Assembly: GCA_003024985.2 (NCBI GenBank) | Contig: PXIH01S0033333.1 | Length of the DNA stretch: 12,955 nucleotides | Origin: Euperipatoides rowelli | Taxonomy: Eukaryota; Onychophora; Udeonychophora; Euonychophora; Peripatopsidae | Direction: 5' to 3' (one strand) | In this document: piece by piece, positions 1 through 7,957 of the stretch | Layout: the number at the start of each line of letters is the position of its first letter | How positions within the stretch are numbered: the first letter of the stretch is position 1 | Program-made: the position numbers and the translations under genes | Notes under the pieces: generated by a model | Seen by the model: only the letters and a program-made list of their open reading frames with translations | Databases searched by the model: none | What the model was told of the DNA's origin: nothing

Positions 1-892
1 GCTTATGAAAGTAGGCTATTTTTACCAATGATGACTGTTTATGAAGTTGTAGACATAATTAGTTTATGATAATCCATTAGTTGGTCTTCGAATAGACTAG
101 GGTTCAAAATAAAGGGGGACTGGACCCTAGGAGGCTAGCTATTACGACCCGGTGTAGCCTACGTTCAGAGATAGGTATCTGACATATAGAAAATAGGTAA
201 ATAAGCATACAGTACCCAAATTGTTGAATGCATGACATTCAATATTTTGAGTACTGGATGCCATTATGCCTTTGACAGTTCACTTTACAAAAGACGGCTA
301 AAGAAGCACAACAAATAACACATATCATGCCAGTATTATTGTAATTTCTCACCATAAGATAATCCAATTTCCACTAACTTTGAAAATTATACTTTTTTTT
401 TATTGTAGTATTATCATTACCGTATAGATGATGACAGAATTGCCTCTTGTAGTGGAAGACTTTGTTTTTATTTTAACTAAAAATCTATCCATTATTATTA
501 GAAAATGGTTAGTCATTATTAAGCTCTTGGAAATAATACCAAACGATATTGTTGCTCATACCACGGTAATAACACTATGAAGAAAGACATGACGTCATGC
601 AATAGTGCACATTTATTTATTATCATATTGTATCTCTCTCTCTAGTCACTTGGGAAAGAACAAATGGGTGAAGTAAAATGTAAATTTATATATAATAATC
701 TTTGTTATTTCATTTCTTTTTTTGAATCTTGTTATAAACATGTTAAAATGTTACTTCTTTTCCTTTTGAATAAATTATGCTAAAAGAGTGAAATTTGATT
801 TTTTAAAAAAATGGGTAAAGTGTTATGGATACTGTCAACGAGTATATTGTCTGACTGACGTAGCACATGCTTTAAGTTAAGTATTTGGATTG
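1..892. other. No gene seen; probable intron or intergenic DNA
   Basis: AT-rich sequence with stops in all frames and no protein family I recognise. It contains only short simple stretches, such as a (TC)n run near 631-643. It may belong to an upstream intron of HENMT1, because the earlier exons of that gene must lie to the left of exon A. Confidence 0.5.
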
Positions 893-917
893 ATATTATT
901 ATTATTTATTATTATTT
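893..917. repeat. (ATT)n microsatellite
   Basis: Imperfect run of ATT/TTA triplets. It is simple-sequence DNA with no visible function. Confidence 0.7.
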
Positions 918-945
918 CAAAATAATGTTGGCAAGCCCCCTTTTT

Positions 946-1030
946 ATAATTTATGGTGCTCATGAGCACTAATTACATAAAACTAGGTGAGCACTCTTTT
1001 CATAATTTATGGTGCTCGTGAGCACTAATT
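946..1030. repeat. Two 29-bp repeats, each with a GTGCTC/GAGCAC palindrome
   Basis: Positions 946-974 and 1002-1030 match at 28 of 29 bases and lie 56 bp apart. Each carries a palindrome. The first, GTGCTCATGAGCAC at 956-969, is perfect over 14 bp. The second, at 1012-1025, differs by one central base. A further GTGAGCAC lies between them near 987. The family of this repeat is unknown to me. It could be a decayed tandem satellite or part of a MITE. Confidence 0.75.
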
Positions 1031-1073
1031 TTGAACATCTCTGTGCGCACTTATTTTCATTCAAAGAGCACTG

Positions 1074-1131
1074 TGGTGCTCACGAACACCAGGTTCTCAA
1101 CCTGGTGCTCACGAACACCAGGTAGAGAACC
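1074..1131. repeat. 21-bp direct repeat folding into a 15-bp stem hairpin
   Basis: A 21-bp unit, TGGTGCTCACGAACACCAGG plus T, occurs exactly at 1074-1094 and again at 1103-1123, a period of 29. The second copy lies in a long hairpin: GGTTCTC (1092-1098) pairs with GAGAACC (1125-1131), then ACCTGGTG (1100-1107) pairs with CACCAGGT (1116-1123), with one A/A mismatch and an 8-nt loop. An alternative foldback uses CACCAGGTT and AACCTGGTG around a 3-nt loop. The GTGCTC core is shared with the palindromes just upstream, so they are probably one repeat family. Confidence 0.8.
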
Positions 1132-1216
1132 ACTATTCTAGACCTTCTGACCACTGGCTGACTTTCCTGGAGTTCCTCAAGATGCCTTGATTAATGCTGC
1201 TACTCATTTCAAGCAC

Positions 1217-1889
1217 TAGGGATATGTTTTTTAAAAAACCTTAAACTTGAGCTCCGAGTAGCTGTACACATCACAGCGAACAGAGTGAGACAGAGTCCCA
1301 GATTATTAAAATACGCTAACAGAGTATTAAAAGATGAGACGAAAGGAGAATTAAAAAAAAAGCCTTTAAAAGCCTAATTTTAGCTAAACCTTCACTAGAA
1401 AAAGCTTTTAAAAGTCTATTGTCAGACAGAAAAAGAAAAAAAAACTGTTCGTGGCAGGATTTGAATATGTGATGTCTGGGTTATCCATTTTAAAGTCAGC
1501 GTGCTATCTGTGCCACCAAAACATAGACGGTAGCTATTGCTCTCTCAATGACTGAAAACAATTCATTATCCAGCATATCAAAAATAATCACTGCCATTGT
1601 AAAAGTTAAGTTGATGATGTAGTGCCTAGATAAATATTAGACCAGATAAGTCATATTTGACTAATGTAAAATCAATAAAGTTTTTTTTCTTCCAATTTGA
1701 ATTTTGATTGTGTTGCGATACATTGTGGGTAGTTACTAGGGGTAGTTAGAACTCATTCCTATAGTGCTCAAAGTTTATTATAATCTGTGAAAAGCATGCT
1801 CCAATTTTTTAAAAATCCTATTTCTCTGGATTCAAAACGCACTCTTATGTACTCCAAGAGCTCGGAGTTTTTTTAAAAAACGTACCCTG
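1217..1889. mobile_element. Candidate non-autonomous DNA transposon with imperfect TIRs
   Basis: The two ends are inverted copies of each other. The left end (1217-1239) reads TAGGGATATG, then T6 A6 C. The right end read on the minus strand (1889-1867) reads CAGGGTACG, then T6 A7 C. Similarity continues inward for about 20 more bases around AAACT..GAGCTC..GAGTA, with small gaps, so the inverted repeat is about 45 bp. CAGGG-type ends occur in hAT-like elements, but I could not find matching 8-bp target duplications in the flanks, so the family is not settled. No transposase frame is visible in the 673 bp. A tRNA-like sequence sits inside on the minus strand. Confidence 0.5.
1451..1516 (-). pseudogene. 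tRNA-like sequence (tRNA pseudogene or SINE head)
   Basis: Read on the minus strand, this 66-nt stretch begins GTGGCAC and ends TGCCAC, giving a six-pair acceptor-like stem. An A-box-like ATAGCACGCTG follows the 5' end, and a B-box-like ATTCAAATCC precedes the 3' stem, in the usual tRNA order. The middle contains ACTTTAAAAT where an anticodon loop would lie, but the anticodon stem does not pair well and the total is several bases short of a normal tRNA. A T-run (complement of the A-run at 1436-1444) follows closely downstream, as in a Pol III terminator. It could be a decayed tRNA pseudogene or the tRNA-derived head of a SINE. A working tRNA is unlikely. Confidence 0.5.
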
Positions 1890-3305
1890 GTTGTTTTGGA
1901 GATAAGTTTATTTTCAGGTCATTAGCCCCAAGATTTGTTTGCACTCTGTTTTGGCTTACTTTTCATAGCCTATTTCTTGGCTGGCTATCAGGATTGCATT
2001 GAAATGGGAAGTCTTTCTTTTAACCACATTTCCCCGTCATGGTGATGTTACTATGGAAGCCTCAATTTTTGGGATCTGGTATGGGTCATCAAAAGATGTC
2101 AATACTTTGTTTATCCTCAAAGGCTTTGTGAGTTTATGATAGTATTAGTAGTCATAGTAGGGTTTACTCATTTCTTTAGACCAGTTGGATTTCCAGTCAA
2201 TTGTTTGTTTTTTTCATTGGTGGTTGACAGTAACTGACACTGTAATAAAGTTATGCCTATGTTTATTTTCCTATTATAGATTAGTTCTGCTGATGGATAT
2301 TCCTGTAGATATGTGTGGGCTGGACTTGTAACACCTTAGTAGGTTATTTAACAGTTGTGTCCATGAATGCTGGTTGTTAGATAAGACAATTTTTATTTTT
2401 TACTGATTGGTTGAATCATACAATCTCCTCATTTGCTTGGTGCCACATACAATATAATTTTTTCCCTGTGTTCTAAAAAAATCATGAACTCCCTTGAGTG
2501 AAATATGAACTGTTGTCTGAGCACACCTCCTTGGGACGCCCAAAAAATACAAAATTGTTGTCCAGTGTGGCCACATTCCCCAACCAACTAGGGAATTTTA
2601 CTATGTTGATGATTGGAGATCTTGTGTACAGATCTCTCCTGACAAAAAAATGCCCTGCATTTAAACTCACAAGGGTTAACATATTTCCAAATTTTTTTTT
2701 CAGTTGGAGCCCATTCTATTCTTTAATATAAGATATCTTTTCCATGTAAGTTAACATTTTTAAGTAATTATATTTATGACTTTGACTCATAATTGGTTGC
2801 TGTTTTTTGGCAATATAATTAGTACAGTATAGGTAAATTGAGCTGTTAAAATTACACCTCAATGATCTTGTTAAAACATTTTCTTCGCCCATCTATAATT
2901 TAAAAAATAAGCTTTATTATCATTACCTGGGTTAAAGAATTATGTCGATCCTTAACATTAATTTAAATTTGACTCAAGACACTATTGTGTCTCTTGATTT
3001 ACAATTGTATAATGATTATTTTTGTAGTTTTCTATTGTTTGTTTATTCTTTTACTTTTTTACATTCGTTAAATGGATGAAGTCTCTTTTGAACTTGATTT
3101 TAAAATTATAGGGCCCTATTCATGTCTTTCTTAAGGAATTTAATAAAGCACCAGTAATTGATAATATGTAATTTAACAACATATCTATTATCTAGGCCTA
3201 TAATTTCATGTAAATAAATTTAAAATTAATTATTTATTAAGATACACTTACAGTAGCCTATATTATTCATATAGCCTAATGTTGTATTTTAACATTTTTT
3301 TTTAG
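1890..3305. other. No exon recognised; probable HENMT1 intron
   Basis: This stretch precedes exon A and ends with the polypyrimidine tract and AG of its acceptor (TTTTTTTTTAG, 3295-3305). The methyltransferase exons for the SAM-binding motif should lie upstream, and I could not find them here. Short open stretches near 1969-2140 and 2482-2731 do not resemble known proteins. Confidence 0.45.
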
Positions 3306-3488
3306 AATTGAACATCTAGAAGCTGCGATTCTAGAAGGCTTTGTGGAAGTTGTATTTCATTGTATCAAACCTAGACTTGTTATTTTTACAACTCCAAATG
3401 CTGACTTTAATGTTTGCTTCAAGAATTTTTCTGGGAAGCGGAATTGGGATCATAAATTTGAATGGACTCGTCTTGAATTCCAAACATG
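3306..3488 (+). CDS. HENMT1: HENMT1 exon A: catalytic methyltransferase segment
   Basis: Internal exon of the small-RNA 2'-O-methyltransferase. It is read in the frame starting with the third base of a split codon, then IEHLEAAI. It contains IEHL, which carries the Glu-His metal ligands of the E-x-x-E-H motif; the first Glu would be in the previous exon. It also contains [16 protein letters not shown], matching the family's STPN-EFN loop, and then [14 protein letters not shown], whose DHKFEWTR is diagnostic and supplies another metal-binding His. The acceptor is T9 followed by AG at 3305, and the donor is TG|GTAATT after 3488, splitting a Trp codon that is completed by the first base of exon B. 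The frame is open for all 61 codons. The Met at 3341 lies in a different frame and is not a start for this gene. Confidence 0.9.
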
Positions 3489-3687
3489 GTAATTCTCTGA
3501 AAAGATTGTTATTAAATTCCAGGCATTATTTATTCGATTTTAAACAGTCTTTATGTAGCATAACTTTAGAGCTGACGAAGTTAATCATTTTAATTAAATA
3601 TAAGCTTATAATCTACAATCTAGTCTAATTCTAAAATATACTAATGATGTACAGTTTGTTAATTAGATATTGCTAATTAATTCAATA

Positions 3688-4781
3688 CACTCTGGCCTCG
3701 TTTTGTGTTTTAGTTTGGTTTCTAAAATATGCAACTCAAATCGAAAGGACTCAAATCGAGTATTGGGTTGCCTCTAAAAAATTTGAGAAAACCATTAAAA
3801 CTCTCTTATATTAATCATCAAAAAATTTGTTAAAAAGTATAAGGCACCTACATCTTTTAAAAATTTTGGGTCATTGGTAATTTTTTCATTAAACTATGGT
3901 TTATTATTTGTTCCAAAGATTTGGATATCTATGCTCTCATTGTTATACTTATTTACTTCCAAGTAATTCCTTTCTGTTCTAGGAATCATGCATGAACTCG
4001 ACTTTGCATTATTTGTATCTCTACTCCACCCTGGGCCTATTGTTGGTGTTTGTGTAAAAATTTGTTCTAGTCTTTGTTAGCCATATTGGTCCAATGTTAT
4101 CATATAAATATAACTCTTTAATACCAATGCTATCATATAAATATATTTTAACTCTTTATCGCTTGTGGCCAATCCTATCTAATGTTAACCCTTCGGAGTG
4201 TATGGCTAAATGGCCTACTACAAGTGAATCATTTGTGATAGCTTAATAAGTAAATTTAACAAAAAAAGAAAAGAAAATCCTAGTGCTGTAATTTTGATTT
4301 ATTTTATAAAATTGGTGCCAAGTGTCGCTTAATTTAAAATAACTTTATTAAAATCATTGTTTTTGTGAAGATTATTAACAAATAAACATTGTAGAATGTT
4401 TAATTAGATTTTTTTACAGCCATAAAAATGACTGGAAAAGGAAAATCTGGAAAGTTTGTTTTCAGTACATCTTAATCTTAATTGGAATATTATCATGTTC
4501 CGAAGCCGATAACAGCGCCATCTAATGGGCTTATTCAAAAGATCGGCGTGAGAACTATTTTTAGAAACTTTAAGTGGTGTTTTCTCTTACAAAAAAAGGG
4601 CTTAAACAAAAAAAATGGTTGATGCCCGTGTTACGGGATAGTAAAAAAAAATATACTAAGTATAGGAACCTATCTCTTACATTTCAATTTATTCCTATGC
4701 AAATTTAATACTCGATTTATCATTTCAATTTGAGTTTCATATTTTAGAAACGAAACTACAACTTAAATTAATGCCCTAGTG
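3688..4781. mobile_element. TIR DNA transposon remnant, pogo/Tigger-like ends, in HENMT1 intron
   Basis: The left end (3688-3764) and the reverse complement of the right end (4781-4707) align over about 75 bp with one 2-base gap. They share CACT..GGC at the tip, 14 identical bases (GTTTCTAAAATATG), then ACTCAAAT-GAAA and AAATCGAGTATT. Both tips are directly flanked by TA (3686-3687 and 4782-4783), the target duplication of Tc1/mariner/pogo elements. The tip CTGGCCTCGTTTTGTG and the repeated CTCAAATCGA inside recall Tigger/pogo ends, but that is resemblance from memory. No transposase frame is visible, so it is non-autonomous or decayed. Confidence 0.75.
4091..4158. repeat. Tandem duplication, period 33
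   Basis: CCAATGTTATCATATAAATA at 4091, continuing to ACTCTTTA at 4120, is repeated from 4124 to 4158 with one substitution and a 5-base insertion before ACTCTTTA. It lies inside the TIR element, so it is probably a local slippage or duplication event. Confidence 0.75.
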
Positions 4782-4871
4782 TATTTGTACTAAGTGCATT
4801 ATCAAGTGACAGCTTACCTGTAATAATTGGAACGATTATCTCTGATTTCTGGTCTCAGAAATTTATGATTA

Positions 4872-4889
4872 CCCCCCCCCCCCCTCCCC
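4872..4889. repeat. Poly-C tract (C13 T C4)
   Basis: Thirteen C residues, one T, then four C residues, in otherwise very AT-rich intron DNA. The minus strand is a long G tract able to form G-quadruplex or slipped structures. The length may be unreliable in sequencing data. Confidence 0.85.
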
Positions 4890-5028
4890 TACTTTTAATT
4901 CTGATATGTTTGGACTAATTGAAACTCAAATTAAACAGATTCAAAAATGAATGGAATTTATCTTGGGTATTTATAAAATTTTGATCATTATTCATTTATT
5001 TTTCTTACTAATTAAGTTATTTTTACAG

Positions 5029-5200
5029 GTGTAATAATATTGTAAATGACTATCCCAACTACACTGTTAGATTTGAAGGAATTGGTGAAGGTCCTCCAGA
5101 TACTGAAATATATGGTTGCTGCAGTCAGATGGCTGTCTTTGAAAGATTAAAAGCAACACCTGTAAATAATAAGAAGAAAACTTCAAAGCCTTATCACTTG
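5029..5200 (+). CDS. HENMT1: HENMT1 exon B: C-terminal part of methyltransferase domain
   Basis: The acceptor is ATTTTTACAG ending at 5028. The first base completes the Trp codon begun in exon A, then 57 codons stay open. The segment NDYPNYTVRFEGIGEGP corresponds to the family's Y-YSVEF-GVGE-PP strand and loop, and IYGCCSQMAVFERL to its GYCTQIGIF strand, which closes the methyltransferase fold. The tail (KKKTSKPYHL) is basic and less conserved. The donor is probably TTG|GTAAAA after 5200 in phase 0. If this GT is not used, reading would run three more codons (VKF-like) to a TGA at 5210-5212, giving a protein ending just after the catalytic domain. An 18-base T tract follows at 5217-5234. Confidence 0.88.
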
Positions 5201-5852
5201 GTAAAATTTTGAAATCTTTTTTTTTTTTTTTTTTAATTTTAACCACTACTTAATGTATGTTTGAACTATGAAAATAAATGCTTATGTATGCCATATGTCT
5301 AAAGTTATAATTATGTGCAATGGCTTGGTTTAGTATTGCTGTAAAGCAGAGCTTGAGCTTCCAGGGTGGGAATACATGATTTACAATAGGCTATTTCTTT
5401 TCCCATTTGAATATCGACAAAGAAATATCTCACTCTCATACTGACTTGCTTTAACTGCCTGTATTCTTTAACTTACTGTAAATTATCAATTATTTTTAAA
5501 ATAAATGGAATAAAATCCATATAAGCTTCAGCACTCTGTAAAAGTATATTAATTAAAGATAATAAATAAATTCTTGTTTGTATTATTCAGTTTACTACTA
5601 GTGTCAAATTATGCTTAATTCTAACTAGCAGGATAATAATAATCCAGGTTCATTGACAATAGAGAATAGCATTTAATGAGAGTACTAATACAATAAATAA
5701 TACATGTGCCGATGACTTACCATATGAGGCATCTGAATAGCGAGTGACCTCAAGTGGTCAAGTTTACAATTAACATATTAAATGTTTATAATAGAGGTCT
5801 ATTGTGCATACACCACATGCTCTTTTTTTTAAACAGAAATAAAGTAAATATT
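5201..5852. other. HENMT1 intron sequence, no gene seen
   Basis: Non-coding AT-rich DNA between exon B and the copia element, starting with the donor and the T18 tract. One acceptor-like site (TTATTCAG, before 5591) opens a short frame reading FTTSVKLC that stops after about 21 codons. It is an alternative next exon, less attractive than the one at 8647. From about 5783 the sequence may belong to a shrunken 5' LTR (TGTTTATAATAGAG). Confidence 0.5.
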
Positions 5853-5925
5853 GTTCATCGAATTATTATTGTGGATCAATCATATGTGTTAGTATTATAA
5901 TCCGTATTACGTTAGTAAATCATCA
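5853..5925 (+). repeat. 5' LTR remnant of copia element
   Basis: These 73 bases, from GTTCATCGAATTATTATTGT to AAATCATCA, match the last 73 bases of the 3' LTR (8391-8463) with four substitutions and no gaps. Upstream of 5853 the two LTRs part, so this LTR is truncated or internally deleted. A possible relic of its start, TGTT..ATAATAGAG, is at 5783-5796. Confidence 0.85.
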
Positions 5926-5939
5926 GGTTATGGGCCCAG
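5926..5939 (+). other. Primer-binding site, initiator tRNA-Met internal (copia type)
   Basis: GGTTATGGGCCCAG begins immediately after the LTR. It is complementary to the anticodon region of initiator tRNA-Met (CTGGGCCCATAACC), the internal half-tRNA priming known from Drosophila copia. This also fixes the 3' boundary of the 5' LTR. Confidence 0.88.
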
Positions 5940-6003
5940 TATGGATACTCCAAAATTTTATCTATGACGTTGACACAGAGTAGAACAAGGAACAGCCTTA
6001 GTA

Positions 6004-6399
6004 TTGAATCGTGGTTATAGTATTTTTTTGTTTCGAGAATATAAAATGTCTACCTTAAATAGATCATGTAGAATCGATTCAGTGGTACCTATACATGTAT
6101 GTAAATCGATTGATATGTTGATAAATGCAAAATCAAGTGGAATACCGGAAAAAATATCTACCACGGATGGAAGGTTATTATGTGGCACGGGAAGAGCGGA
6201 TGGATACATTGAACTAACCAAAGATAAATCGTATATTACATATTAAAGATTTATTAATTGTTCCAGAAATCACGGAAAATGTATTTCATTGAAAGTACTT
6301 GTTGACAAAGGAATGAATATAATATTTATAGAAAATAAATGTCAAATCAAAGGTGGAGAAAAATTAACTTCTGAGGCAGAACTAAAGGACGATAAATAG
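6004..6399 (+). pseudogene. Copia gag-pol remnant: protease region
   Basis: The frame from 6004 to 6246 reads IDSVVPIHVCK, aligning with the DSGATSHM active site of copia aspartic proteases, but the Gly of the D-S/T-G catalytic triad is replaced by Val. After an in-frame TAA at 6244-6246 the same frame continues to TAG at 6397 with VLVDKGMNIIFIENKCQI, the domain's C-terminal side. A neighbouring frame carries LLIVPEITEN, the usual VPEL-NL segment, so there is also a pair of compensating frameshifts. Gag, which should precede it, is reduced to under 80 bases after the primer-binding site. Confidence 0.75.
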
Positions 6400-6525
6400 A
6401 TTCTCTCTACTAAGTATGTGGCTACTGAAAATATAACTACGGAATCTGAAAAATCAATCCCTAGCAAGGAAATACTTGAACAGAAAGGATGCGAATAATA
6501 ACAAAATAATTATTGGGAACATTAA

Positions 6526-7229
6526 CGAATAACTGGAAATTGGAATGAAGTTTTATGGTTTCAGGCAATGAGAGAGGAGATTAAAGTTATTGAATCTAGC
6601 AATGTATGTTAGAAGAATCTGAACCTGTATCTGGTCATGTAATAGGGTATAGATGGACATATTCATTGAAAAGAAAACCTATGGCTAGACTATTAGCTTA
6701 CGGTTGTAGTCAGAAGTATGGTATTGACTATGATCAAACCTTTGTGCCAGTAATAAGACATGAAACTATATGGGCCATACTAACAATAGCTAGCAATAGG
6801 AATCTTATTTCCCATCAGTATGATGTGGGATCTTCCTTTTTATATGGAGAGCTTAATGAGGATATTTTTATGAGGGGTCCAGAGGGGTTCTGGAATCATT
6901 TACAAAACAAGGTATTTAAATTACTTCAGTCAATCTATTGCCTGAAACACGCTGCGAGAGCATGGAACTTACAGATCCAGTCCTTGGTAAATATGAGTTA
7001 TACACAGGGTATAGTAGACCAATGTTTATATCAAGCAGAGTTCAAAGATAATCAATATTTTATCCTGATTCATGGTGATAACTTGCTAATTTTGGGTGAG
7101 GATGTTGAGATTATCAATGACAGTATTGATAGATTAGGAACTGAATATACAATCAATATTAGTAAATTGAAAGGGAAAATAACTATGTTTTACATCAAAT
7201 TCCAAAGATTGATAAGTTATTATTTTTAA
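6526..7229 (+). pseudogene. Copia pol remnant: reverse transcriptase
   Basis: The first part, 6526-6612, reads WFQAMREEIKVIESS, the usual W-AM-EEI-I-S lead-in of copia RT, and ends at TAG. The frame then shifts to 6606-7229. That frame holds GYRWTYSLKRK, ARLLAYGCSQKYGIDYDQTF, PVIRHETIWAIL, a first catalytic Asp in YDVGSSFLYGELNEDIFM, and KLLQSIYCLKHAARAWN. The YVDD catalytic box is changed to HGDN (in ILIHGDNLLILG), losing the second Asp. The region before 6526 goes almost directly from protease to RT, so integrase has been deleted. Enzymatically dead. Confidence 0.9.
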
Positions 7230-7916
7230 ATCTTATGACAGATTGCAATTCTGTGGCTACTCCTATGGTCGTCGACTTCAATAGTAGTTCTTATTATGTC
7301 CAAAGCCCTAAGCTGTACTCCAGTGAACTACAGTGTATCAAAAAACAATTGGAAGTTTGTTATATCTCAGCTTGGTGTCTAGACCAGTTATCCACCTGGC
7401 CACAAACATATTAGGCCGTAGAATATCCTGTCCTCTCACATGGATTGGGAAAGTGTTAAACGTATTCTTCATTATTTAAAAGGGACAAAAAATCTGTCAT
7501 TAAAACTGGTAGGGAGTTCTGGTTTGTGATGATGATTGGGGAGGGGCTCTGTCCACATCGGAAGTAGAGTACATTGCTGCTGCTGTGGAAGCACAAGAAA
7601 AAGTGTGGTTACATCAACTACTAGAAGATCTTCATGAATTATAAATACATGCTACGGTATTACACATGGATAGTTTATGTGGAATTAAAATAGCTGAATC
7701 TATGAAAATTTCCAATAGAACTAAACACGTAGATATTAAGTATTTTTTTTTATAAGAGACCAAATTGAAAATGAAATTATTGAACTGAAATATTGTCCTT
7801 CAAAAGATTTAATCTCGGATTTATTCACTAAACCTCTCAAAAAAAAACCAGCTTTTGCACTTAAGTTAATGACTTTGGTATGTGGATGTGGAAAATACCA
7901 TGAACCTAAAGGTTGA
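7202..7916 (+). pseudogene. Copia pol remnant: RT connection and RNase H
   Basis: Four broken pieces. First, 7202-7414 continues RT with MTDCNSVATPM (the family's TPM motif) and stops at TAG; RPVIHLATNILG, equivalent to the TRPD segment, lies in the next frame. Second, 7513-7644 reads CDDDWGG then at once LSTSEVEYIAAAVEAQEKVW, so the stretch normally between the ADWAG and STxEAEY motifs is deleted. Third, 7645-7755 has ISNRTKHVDIKYFF. Fourth, after a frameshift at an 8-T run, 7752-7916 reads IRDQ...DLISDLFTKPL and ends at TGA, 34 bases before the polypurine tract. Confidence 0.85.
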
Positions 7917-7949
7917 TTAAATTGGTTATGATGTCGTGCTTATTATATT

Positions 7950-7957
7950 GAGGGCGG
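7950..7957 (+). other. Polypurine tract of copia element
   Basis: GAGGGCGG abuts the TGTTG start of the 3' LTR. This is where plus-strand DNA synthesis is primed in LTR elements. The single C interrupts the purine run. Confidence 0.8.

Noticed and set aside
946-1131. CRISPR-like array
   Set aside because: Repeats are few, unequal in spacing and palindromic, in eukaryotic DNA; there is no spacer structure or cas gene.
1969-2140. Open stretch after an AG, reading HGDVTMEASIFGIWYGSS
   Set aside because: Considered as an upstream HENMT1 exon, but it has no SAM-binding or metal-binding motif and no clear donor. Left as probable chance.
2482-2731. Overlapping open frames on both strands (77 and 66 codons)
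   Set aside because: Neither resembles a known family, there is no codon signature, and opposite-strand open frames of this size are expected by chance. It is also not the missing HENMT1 exon, as no methyltransferase motif is present.
3341-3628. 95-codon frame starting with ATG over exon A
   Set aside because: It is in a different frame from the conserved HENMT1 reading, runs through the splice donor and has low-complexity composition.
4620-4640. CCCGT-GTT-ACGGG hairpin as a terminator
   Set aside because: The five-pair stem lies inside a DNA transposon remnant in a eukaryotic intron; a bacterial-type terminator makes no sense here.
5591-5656. Alternative HENMT1 exon reading FTTSVKLC
   Set aside because: The acceptor is plausible and FTTS recalls the vertebrate tail, but the expected Val after HL is missing and the frame stops after about 21 codons. 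Kept only as an alternative to exon C.
6015-6221. 68-codon minus-strand frame
   Set aside because: It is the reverse shadow of the copia protease remnant.
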